From Candidatus Onthousia faecipullorum (lineage in GTDB: Bacteria; Bacillota_I; Bacilli_A; RF39; UBA660), in contig DVKQ01000046.1 in assembly GCA_018715925.1 (NCBI GenBank), positions 1-32,380 of the forward strand: a stretch of DNA of 32,380 bases, in the 5' to 3' direction. Below the pieces are notes generated by a model. The model saw only the letters and a program-made list of their open reading frames with translations. It searched no databases and had not been told where the DNA came from. The position numbers and the translations under genes are program-made. Shown in pieces: positions 9,006 through 16,918 of this stretch (position 1 is its first letter; every line of letters begins with the position of its first letter).

Positions 9006-11031
9006 AAGATTCTGTTGATGTATTTGGTACTTCTGGAATTACATCTTTAATATCATCACTAGGAGGAGTATCAGTACCTTGTTCAGGTGGATCTTCATCA
9101 CTAGGATCTTCTGGTTCTATTGGGATAGGATTAGACTCAATATCTTCATCATCATCCTCTTTTCTATCATCACTAGTAGGTGGAGTATAACTAGGTTCTT
9201 CATAACTGCTACTACCAGATAATGTTAATACAACACTACCACTTATTAAATCTATTCTCTTATTAGCAGGAAGACTTTGACTAACTACATAGCCACTTTC
9301 TCCCTTAAATGTAACTCTAATTCCATGAGCATTGGCATACCTTTCCGCTTGACTCATACTGTCTCCTGTAAAATCAGGTAATAAATCATAAGTAAAAGCA
9401 GTCTTGTAAGGACCAGTACCAGTAACTGTTTTCTCATAGTCTTCATCATTAATAGAGAAGGAAAATTCTTTAATCATATTAGGTTCTTGTTCACCAAGAT
9501 TAATTTTCATCGCTTCAACTATATCATCACGACTTGCAGTATTAGGAACATAGTCCCATAAAACCATTCTACTTCTCTCATCATAAATCATTTGACCAGT
9601 ACCATCTAAATATAATTGTTCAATATTAATAAGATCAGCATCATCTTTTTGTAGGGCATTATTCATTATATCTTTAGCGATATCATAGAAAGATAAAATT
9701 TGTTGTTCAGTAAAGTTAGTATCAAGGTTATTAGTAATTGTATTTAAGACATCCATAACTTGATTAATACTTTTTAATTCTTTCGCTTTATTTAATATTC
9801 CTTGAATAACTAATTGTTGATTTAATCCTCTATCTAAATCTCCACCTGCAAGTTGTTTTCTATTTCTTGCAAGTACTAAAGCTTGTTCACCATTTAGAGT
9901 TTGAACTCCTGCACTTATACAAACTTCTCCTTCACGGTTAGAGTTATCTGTACAAAGGTCTTGAGGAACATCGACAGTAATACCTCCTAAGGTATCAACT
10001 AAACTAACTAATCCTTTAAAGTTAATCTTAGCATAATAATCAATAGTAACATCAAAATAGTTTTCAATAGTATCCATCATACAATCAGTTCCATAAGCAG
10101 CGGCATGGGTTATTTTATTTTCAGGTTGACCACTCCAACAAGCGATTGGAACATAACTATCTCTTGGAATACTTAACATTGTAGCATTTAAAGTATTAGG
10201 ATTAAACGTAACTAATATTAAACTATCTCCATTTGCAACTGTATTTTTAGATAATCCTTCTTGTTCTGAGTCAACTCCCATTAAAAGAATTGTAAATGGT
10301 TCGGTAACAGATTTACCTGTTGATGTGCTTCTATTACTAGTACTTGTTTTTTTCATTTCTTTTTCTTTAGTTAAGATAATTTTCGTATCATCAGTAATAT
10401 TTGTATATGTTTCCATACTTGTAAACATAGAAGGATAATCTGTTGGAACAAAGATAGCATCAACTTCGCCATCATATAAATCAGCCATGACTGTAAAGTA
10501 ATCATCATATTCTACTATTTCATTTTCATCTTTTAATTTATTTTCATCAATAACTTCATTAGGAATTATATATCCTTCTGGAGATGATTCATCTGATAAT
10601 ATTCCAATAGAGTTATCAGCTAGGTCTTCAACACTTTCTATTTCACTACTACTTGCAACTATTAGACTACTAGAATAAGTAACTGTATCTCTATTAATAC
10701 TAGATAGTGTTCCATAAGCATACATTATTAAACCACTAATAGCACAGTTTATAAGTAAATAGAGTATTAAAAAGAAGGTAAGAAGCCTTGACCTCTTTTC
10801 TTTATGTCGTCTTTTAGATCTTACTTTAAAAATAATTACTATATCTAAAACAACGAATATTCCGATAATAATATATCTAACTACTTCTTCAATTGGTCCT
10901 AATAGTAAGATATTATATATAGCGAATAGATTACTTGCTATAACAATTATACTTAGTATAGCGAGCCATAATCTACATTTCTTTTTTTTCTTATCTTTTT
11001 TTTCTTCTTTAATCTCTTTATTCTTTCTCAT
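9004..11031 (-). CDS. multi-domain LytR-CpsA-Psr (LCP) protein: TM helices + SBP3-like domain + LCP + C-terminal PASTA-like domain
   Basis: LCP motifs ILLMGVDS, DSLILVTFNPNT, MLSIPRDSYV, KITHAAAYG, GLVSLVDTLGGITVDVP, ALVLARNRK..GDLDRGLNQQ; SBP3-like SVEDLADNSIGILSDESSPEG..YDGEVDAIFVPTDYP; PASTA-like LPDFTGDSMSQAERYANAHGIRVTF..GYVVSQSLPANKRI..GSVVLTLS. Confidence 0.88.
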   Translation of the reverse strand: MRKNKEIKEEKKDKKKKKCRLWLAILSIIVIASNLFAIYNILLLGPIEEVVRYIIIGIFVVLDIVIIFKVRSKRRHKEKRSRLLTFFLILYLLINCAISGLIMYAYGTLSSINRDTVTYSSSLIVASSSEIESVEDLADNSIGILSDESSPEGYIIPNEVIDENKLKDENEIVEYDDYFTVMADLYDGEVDAIFVPTDYPSMFTSMETYTNITDDTKIILTKEKEMKKTSTSNRSTSTGKSVTEPFTILLMGVDSEQEGLSKNTVANGDSLILVTFNPNTLNATMLSIPRDSYVPIACWSGQPENKITHAAAYGTDCMMDTIENYFDVTIDYYAKINFKGLVSLVDTLGGITVDVPQDLCTDNSNREGEVCISAGVQTLNGEQALVLARNRKQLAGGDLDRGLNQQLVIQGILNKAKELKSINQVMDVLNTITNNLDTNFTEQQILSFYDIAKDIMNNALQKDDADLINIEQLYLDGTGQMIYDERSRMVLWDYVPNTASRDDIVEAMKINLGEQEPNMIKEFSFSINDEDYEKTVTGTGPYKTAFTYDLLPDFTGDSMSQAERYANAHGIRVTFKGESGYVVSQSLPANKRIDLISGSVVLTLSGSSSYEEPSYTPPTSDDRKEDDDEDIESNPIPIEPEDPSDEDPPEQGTDTPPSDDIKDVIPEVPNTSTES

Positions 11032-11172
11032 TAAATAACCTCCACGTAAAACTTAAAACTATACCTTATCATTATAGACTATTATTTAGTATCTTTCAAC
11101 TCTTGTATTTTTGTTTGGTCTGTAAAGTTTACGATTATTATTAGTTTTTTTAAAGTAATTTGTCGAAGTTTC

Positions 11173-11181
11173 TGTTATAAT
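11173..11181 (+). promoter_or_regulatory. extended -10 promoter for the glucosaminidase operon
   Basis: TG-T-TATAAT upstream of aggagga RBS; poor -35. Confidence 0.5.
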
Positions 11182-11204
11182 GTAGATAGAAGAATAGGAG
11201 GAAG

Positions 11205-13019
11205 ATGTGTATGAAGAAAATAACTTATACTTTACTTATCTTTATTATGCTTTTTACTTTTATTCCGAATGTTTTTGCAGATAGTTATATAGTGTTAAAT
11301 GCTAATAAATATTTTAGAGATAAACCGGGTGGTAATTTAATAACTGGAGTAGAGGAAGGCATTTTACTTGCAGGTACTAAAGTAGATGTAATTAGTACTG
11401 ATGGTGATAGTGGTTATGGATGTAGAAATGCTTGGTACAAAGTAAAATATAATGACTTAGAAGGATATATTTGTTCAAGTAATCAAGCGATTATAAACGT
11501 TGCAGATGTTGATCTTAATGGAGATTTTGAAAAAGAAATGTTAAGTAAGGGATTTAGTGAGAGTTATTTACCTTATTTAAAGGCCTTACATGAGAGGCAT
11601 CCTAATTGGACTTTTACAGCTGTTAAGACTAATATAGATTTTCTTGATGCTGTTACTAATGAGAATTATGGAACGATTAGTTTAGTAGATGGATCTGATG
11701 AATCTTTAAGAAGTAAAGAGCTCCCTTATTATCAAAATGGAGTATATCAAGAGATAGAACCTGGATGGTATGTGGCAAGTAGAGATACTGTTTCTTACTA
11801 TTTAGATCCTAGAAATTTCTTATCAGAAGAATATATCTTTATGTTTGAGAATTTAAAATATAACTCATCAATTCATACAGAAGATGCAGTAAGAGGAGTT
11901 ACTAGTGGTACTTTTCTAAATACTAGTGAATATTTAAATATCTTAATGAAGACTGCTAGAACTTATAATGTTAGTCCAGTTTATCTTGCTAGTAGAATTA
12001 GACAAGAAAAAGGGACAGCTGATAGTATTTCTACAACAGGAGGGGCCTTTACTTTTAGTGTTGATAATAATTGTTTAAATAATTTAGGTTCTAATGATTC
12101 TTGGGAGAGATTAAATTCTTGTGGTAATGGAAAAACATATAGTGGTATTTATAATTACTTTAATATAGGAGCATATGGTTCTTATATGTCTCCCCAAATA
12201 AGAGGTTTAATATGGGCTAATGGAGGATTTGATGCTTCTGTTACTACTTATAATAGGCCTTGGAATAGTAAAGAAAAAGCGATTATGGGAGGAACTGAGT
12301 ATATCGCTAGTAAATATATAGATGCTAATCAAAATACTTTATATTATCAGAAGTTTAATGTCTCACCAGATGCAGTTTACCCTACTTATACTCATCAATA
12401 TATGACTAATATAAGAGCTCATTCACAAGAAGCTTATAGTACTTATAAGAGTTATAAGGAAAATAATCTTTTAAATAATACTTATGAATTTTTAATACCA
12501 GTTTATAATAATATGCCTAATGATAATGAAGTAATACTTCCAGATGATGATAGTGAAGAAGAGATAGTAACAGAACCTGATATTGATGTTAATACAGGAG
12601 TTGTCGCATCAGGCTTTAAGATAGATGGAGAAGTTATTTCTAATATTTCCTTTAATACAAGTGTTGATTCTATTAATAGTATGTTAAGTAGTATTAATGC
12701 TAATTTAAAAGTTACTGATTATTTAGATAGATATGGTAATAAAGCTAGTGGTAATGTTGGTACAGGAGATACTCTAGTTATTAGTAATGGAAGTACTAGT
12801 ATATCTTATAAAATTGTTATCTATGGTGATAATAATGGTGATGGTAAAGTTAGTGTTGTAGACCTTTTAAGAGTTCAAAAAGATATTTTAGGAAGTAGTA
12901 ATTTATCTACTTATGATAGGAAAGCTAGTGATACTAATAAAGATGGTAGTGTAGATGTAGTAGACCTACTTAGAGTTCAAAAACAAATACTTGGTAATAA
13001 TGTAATAGAACAGGAGTGA
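11205..13019 (+). CDS. secreted SH3b + endo-beta-N-acetylglucosaminidase with C-terminal type I-like dockerin
   Basis: Signal peptide; SH3-like YFRDKPGGNLITGV..GYICSS; glucosaminidase-type NVSPVYLASRIRQEKGT; duplicated Ca-binding DNNGDGKVSVVDLLRVQKDIL and DTNKDGSVDVVDLLRVQKQIL (dockerin). Confidence 0.88.
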   Translation: MCMKKITYTLLIFIMLFTFIPNVFADSYIVLNANKYFRDKPGGNLITGVEEGILLAGTKVDVISTDGDSGYGCRNAWYKVKYNDLEGYICSSNQAIINVADVDLNGDFEKEMLSKGFSESYLPYLKALHERHPNWTFTAVKTNIDFLDAVTNENYGTISLVDGSDESLRSKELPYYQNGVYQEIEPGWYVASRDTVSYYLDPRNFLSEEYIFMFENLKYNSSIHTEDAVRGVTSGTFLNTSEYLNILMKTARTYNVSPVYLASRIRQEKGTADSISTTGGAFTFSVDNNCLNNLGSNDSWERLNSCGNGKTYSGIYNYFNIGAYGSYMSPQIRGLIWANGGFDASVTTYNRPWNSKEKAIMGGTEYIASKYIDANQNTLYYQKFNVSPDAVYPTYTHQYMTNIRAHSQEAYSTYKSYKENNLLNNTYEFLIPVYNNMPNDNEVILPDDDSEEEIVTEPDIDVNTGVVASGFKIDGEVISNISFNTSVDSINSMLSSINANLKVTDYLDRYGNKASGNVGTGDTLVISNGSTSISYKIVIYGDNNGDGKVSVVDLLRVQKDILGSSNLSTYDRKASDTNKDGSVDVVDLLRVQKQILGNNVIEQE

Positions 13020-14350
13020 TTAACTTGAAAAAGATATTGTTTATATTAGGACTTAGCTTCCTTTTCTTTTGCCCTTATGTAGTAGATGCTGCTTCTATTT
13101 CAGTTAGTAGTTCTACATCTACGGGAACAGTTGGGGGAAATATTACAGTTAGAGTTAATATAAATGAAAGTAGTGGACTTGGTAGTTGGGAATATAGCCT
13201 AGATTATGATAGTAGTAAATTACAGCTTTTGAGTGGTAATACTCATGTAGTTGGTTATGTTTCTAGTGAAGGACAAACTAGTCAAAGTTATACTTATACT
13301 TTTAGAGTTAAAGGAACAGGAAGTACTACTATATCAGTTGTTAATACGGCAATTGCATCATGGGATGAAGTAGTTACTAGTCCAACTGATAGTACAACTA
13401 TTAATTTAGTTAGTAGAAGTGAAGTAGAAGAAAATTATAGTACTGATAATACCCTTGCAAGTCTAGAAGTAGAAGGTTTTAGTTTAAGTCCAGAGTTTAA
13501 TAGTGATACAACCTCTTATAAAGTCGATGCTGATAGTGATACTACTAGTGTTAAAGTTAATGCTAAGGCAAATGATGATAATGCCAAAGTAAGTGGTGAT
13601 GGAGAAATAGAAGTTCATGAAGGCTCTAATACGATAAATGTAGTTGTAGAAGCGGAAAGTGGAGCGACTAAGACTTATACAATAGTAGTTAATGTTAAAG
13701 AAAAAGATCCTATTAATGTAGAAGTTAATAAAGAGAATTTAAGTGTCGTTAGAAAGACAGATGAATTACAAGATTTAGTTAAAGATTATTTTGTAGAGAC
13801 TACTGTTAATATTAATGATGAAGAAGTGCCTGCTTATAAAATAGAATCATTAAATATTACTTTAGTCGCTTTAAAAGATGAGAAAGGTAATATTAACTTT
13901 TATATCTATGATGATGGTAAGTATACTTTATATCAAGAATTAGGAAATGATAATCTTACTGTTCATTTACTAGATGATGGGAAATATCCTAGTAATTATA
14001 AAAAATATACAGTTAAAATAGATGGAGAAGAGTATACAATTTATAAACTTAATAAAGATTCTAAATATTATTTAGTATATGGAGAAAATGTAGAAACAGG
14101 CAAGAAAGGTTTATATCTATATGATAGTGTAGATAAAACATTACAAAGATATTATACAGAAGAAGTAGATAGTCTAAATGATGAATTAAGAATAAATTCT
14201 TTTATAATAATGGGACTTACTTGTTTAATAGTTTTATTATTAATAATTTTCTTAATAGCATTACATACTAAGAATAATGATAAAAGAAAATATAAAAAAG
14301 AAATTAAAAAAAGATTAAAACAAGAGAAAAAAGATTTCTTAAAAGATTAG
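13016..14350 (+). CDS. membrane-anchored cohesin-domain protein with cadherin-like beta-sandwich domain
   Basis: Signal peptide; cohesin-like VGGNITVRVNINESSGLGSWEYSLDYDSSKLQLLSG; Cadherin-like TLASLEVEGFSLSPEFNSDTTSYKV...SGATKTYTIVVNV; C-terminal TM plus basic tail; overlaps upstream stop by 4 nt. Confidence 0.8.
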   Translation: MINLKKILFILGLSFLFFCPYVVDAASISVSSSTSTGTVGGNITVRVNINESSGLGSWEYSLDYDSSKLQLLSGNTHVVGYVSSEGQTSQSYTYTFRVKGTGSTTISVVNTAIASWDEVVTSPTDSTTINLVSRSEVEENYSTDNTLASLEVEGFSLSPEFNSDTTSYKVDADSDTTSVKVNAKANDDNAKVSGDGEIEVHEGSNTINVVVEAESGATKTYTIVVNVKEKDPINVEVNKENLSVVRKTDELQDLVKDYFVETTVNINDEEVPAYKIESLNITLVALKDEKGNINFYIYDDGKYTLYQELGNDNLTVHLLDDGKYPSNYKKYTVKIDGEEYTIYKLNKDSKYYLVYGENVETGKKGLYLYDSVDKTLQRYYTEEVDSLNDELRINSFIIMGLTCLIVLLLIIFLIALHTKNNDKRKYKKEIKKRLKQEKKDFLKD

Positions 14351-14361
14351 GAGTGTAAACT

Positions 14362-14994
14362 ATGGAGGTAAAACGTAATAATAAACATCTAGGAATAATA
14401 ATATTTATTGGTTTTCTATTAATTATTATAGGAATTATTTCTTATGTAGTTATAAATTATAATAGTGATCAAGCAGAAGTTAAAAAGAGAATGGATGAAG
14501 TAAGAGAGTCTTATAAAGTTTTTAAGACTGATGTAGATGCTTTTAATAGTATTAGAGATGATATTTATAATGAAGTTATGCAAGATATGTATTATCAGAT
14601 GTTAAAAGATAATGATGCTCGTTATAAAGAATTATATCAAAGCTATAGTGATAGTTTGGAAAAAATTGATAAAGATTATAATGGAGTTAAGGATAAATGC
14701 ATTAATGTTTTACATCCTGAAGCTGATGTTAATAATAAGTGTGAAGCGATAGTTTCTTCTTATGAAGAAGTTGTTAATATTTATGTAAGTGATGTCAATA
14801 GTTATAATAGTCTAATAGATTCTTATAATAAATGGTTAAGTGATAATAATAGTACTGATACAAAGCTTGATAAGATAAAGTTAGATAGAGATTATCTAGA
14901 TATAAATGGTGATAGAGAGTATAATGGAAGAGTTGATGAAGATATTAATATAAGTGATGAAGAAGATAATACTGGGGTGGTACCTGATGAGTAA
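14362..14994 (+). CDS. single-pass membrane protein with extracytoplasmic helical region, unknown function
   Basis: N-terminal TM LGIIIFIGFLLIIIGIISYVVI then helical, Asp-rich sequence; operonic spacing. Confidence 0.7.
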   Translation: MEVKRNNKHLGIIIFIGFLLIIIGIISYVVINYNSDQAEVKKRMDEVRESYKVFKTDVDAFNSIRDDIYNEVMQDMYYQMLKDNDARYKELYQSYSDSLEKIDKDYNGVKDKCINVLHPEADVNNKCEAIVSSYEEVVNIYVSDVNSYNSLIDSYNKWLSDNNSTDTKLDKIKLDRDYLDINGDREYNGRVDEDINISDEEDNTGVVPDE

Positions 14995-16072
14995 GAAAAA
15001 TTTAGATAAGACAATTTTAATGCCTGGTATTCTAGATGAGATAAAAAAAGAGAAAAGAAAAGAGAAGAAGTTAATTACTAAAATAATAATAGCTCTATTT
15101 ATAATTGGAAGTTCTTTTTCTTTATTTCTTTTTTATGGTCCAATAGATGGTTTTCGTAATTTCTGGATAACTTCAGCGATGACTTCTATGTCTCATCAGT
15201 ACTTGGCTACTTGGTTTTATAATGATGATGTTATTAATGAGGTACTATCTAATAATCATATAATTGAAGTAGATGAAAATACTAATCCAGATTTGATTAA
15301 TTTTAAAGATTATGATACTAATCAGAAGATATATGAAAATGAATATGAGAAAGAGATTTTAACAAAAGATCCTGGTAATGACTTATATAAAGTTATAGAA
15401 GTTAGTGGTAGTGGTTATCAAGGTTATTTAGTAGCGATATATGATCCGTCCCGTGTTTCTATTGCTACAACGGCTTATCTTGGTAAAAGAGGAGAAGCGA
15501 TTACTACAGTTGCAAAAAGAGAAAATGCTATAATTGCTATTAATGCAGGAGGATTTTATGATCCTGATTGGAATAGTAATGGTGCTCTTCCTCATGGAAC
15601 AGTTATCAAAGATGGAAAGATTGTAAGTGATTATGATGATGCTAGAATGGGTGGAGGTTTTGTTGGATTTACTAATGATAATAAACTAGTACTTGGTAAG
15701 ATGAGTGCAGAAGAAGCACTTGCTATGGGTATTAGGGATGCAGTTGAGTTTGGTCCTTTCTTAATAGTTAATGGTAAGAGTAGTTTTGTCAAAGGTAATG
15801 GTGGTTGGGGTATTGCACCTAGAACTGCTATTGGTCAAAGAGAAGATGGTATAGTCTTATTCTTAGTAATTAATGGACGTCTTGCCACATCTATTGGTGC
15901 TGATATGGGAGATTTAACTGAGATAATGGAAAACTATGGTGCTGTAAATGCTGCTAATATGGATGGTGGAAGCTCTAGTGCTTTAGTCATCAATAATGAA
16001 ATTATTAATACACCAGTTGCAGGTGGTAAAGATGGTCTTAGAGATATACCAACATTTTGGATAGTTAAGTAA
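14987..16072 (+). CDS. membrane-anchored phosphodiester glycosidase (NAGPA-like) family protein
   Basis: AIIAINAGGFYDP, GGGFVGFT, EFGPFLIVNGK, APRTAIGQREDG, NAANMDGGSSSALVINN; ATG at 14987 has RBS ggggtgg and 8-nt overlap with the upstream stop, preferred over tracked start 14954. Confidence 0.88.
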   Translation: MSKKNLDKTILMPGILDEIKKEKRKEKKLITKIIIALFIIGSSFSLFLFYGPIDGFRNFWITSAMTSMSHQYLATWFYNDDVINEVLSNNHIIEVDENTNPDLINFKDYDTNQKIYENEYEKEILTKDPGNDLYKVIEVSGSGYQGYLVAIYDPSRVSIATTAYLGKRGEAITTVAKRENAIIAINAGGFYDPDWNSNGALPHGTVIKDGKIVSDYDDARMGGGFVGFTNDNKLVLGKMSAEEALAMGIRDAVEFGPFLIVNGKSSFVKGNGGWGIAPRTAIGQREDGIVLFLVINGRLATSIGADMGDLTEIMENYGAVNAANMDGGSSSALVINNEIINTPVAGGKDGLRDIPTFWIVK

Positions 16073-16089
16073 ATTAACTATTCTTTTAT

Positions 16090-16176
16090 GCAGGAATGGT
16101 GGAATAGGTAGACACACTATCTTGAGGGGGTAGTGATTAATTAATCGTGCGAGTTCGAGTCTCGTTTCCTGCACCA
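16090..16176 (+). tRNA. tRNA-Leu (anticodon GAG), encoded CCA
   Basis: Acceptor gcaggaa/ttcctgc + ACCA; anticodon stem ctatc-TTGAGGG-ggtag; long variable arm; T arm gcgag-ttcgagt-ctcgt. Confidence 0.93.
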
Positions 16177-16216
16177 TTTTAAAAGTTTACTAGTGATTTT
16201 GAGTATTATATAAGAT

Positions 16217-16250
16217 AAATGTAGAACTAGTTTGGTCCTACATTTTATTT
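16217..16250 (+). terminator. terminator downstream of tRNA-Leu
   Basis: aaatgtag ... ctacattt hairpin followed by T-rich sequence. Confidence 0.55.
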
Positions 16251-16373
16251 TGATATTTGTATCAAAATATATAGTGAGTTAGAGTTTTTTGCCTAATATT
16301 TTTGTTTTAGGTATATAAATAAAATCTACTTATTTGCAAATTATATGACAAAATAGTATTAGTTTAAAAAATG

Positions 16374-16399
16374 AATTGGTCAGACACGTCTGACCAATT
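16374..16399. repeat. 26-bp near-perfect palindrome
   Basis: aattggtcagac-ac-gtctgaccaatt, 12-bp perfect arms, 2-nt spacer. Confidence 0.9.
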
Positions 16400-16414
16400 A
16401 AGAAAGGAGCAATT

Positions 16415-16754
16415 ATGTTAGAAAAAGAAAATTCAAAAATGATTCAAGAAATTACTAATTTAGTAAATGAAGTAAAGTCTAATCTGTCTAGTGAAATTAA
16501 TAAATCTATAATTTATGTATATTGGAATATTGGAAAAATAATAGTATCTAATGAGAATGAATTTAATAACCGCTTGGAGTATGGTAAAGAAGTTTTAAAA
16601 GGTTTATCTTTAGAACTTACAAAATATTTAGGAAAAGGATATTCAGTATCTAATTTAAAATATATGAGAACATTTTTTAAAGCATATCCTAATTATAATG
16701 AATTAAATGAAAAAATTAAGCTGGTCTCATTATTACAACTATAGTATATTATAA
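16415..16754 (+). pseudogene. YhcG/DUF1016 N-terminal fragment, frameshifted and truncated
   Basis: QEITNLVNEVKSNLSSEINKSIIYVYWNIGKIIV...GKGYSVSNLKYMRTFFKAYP; expected LSWSHY motif present only in the +1 frame (agc tgg tct cat tat tac = SWSHYY, 16719-16736) followed by stop. Confidence 0.8.
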
Positions 16755-16849
16755 GTGAATGTTAATGTGTATCTTTGGATTCCATCTAGGCAATTTGGAT
16801 GTATCTAGCTTGTTTATTTAATTTTTAGTCTTTATGACAAAAGTTGCTG

Positions 16850-16886
16850 AAAAGTGGTCGTAAAGTGGTCGAAAAGTGGTCGAAAG
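16850..16886. repeat. 11-bp tandem repeat, 3 copies
   Basis: agtggtcg at 16853, 16864, 16875 with exact 11-bp period. Confidence 0.85.
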
Positions 16887-16918
16887 AGTTGATAATGTTT
16901 TAAACTTTGTATATAATA

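Noticed and set aside
15983-16177. Minus-strand 64-aa ORF (MVQETRLELARL...)
   Set aside because: Antisense to tRNA-Leu and the end of the NAGPA gene; typical spurious ORF over a tRNA.
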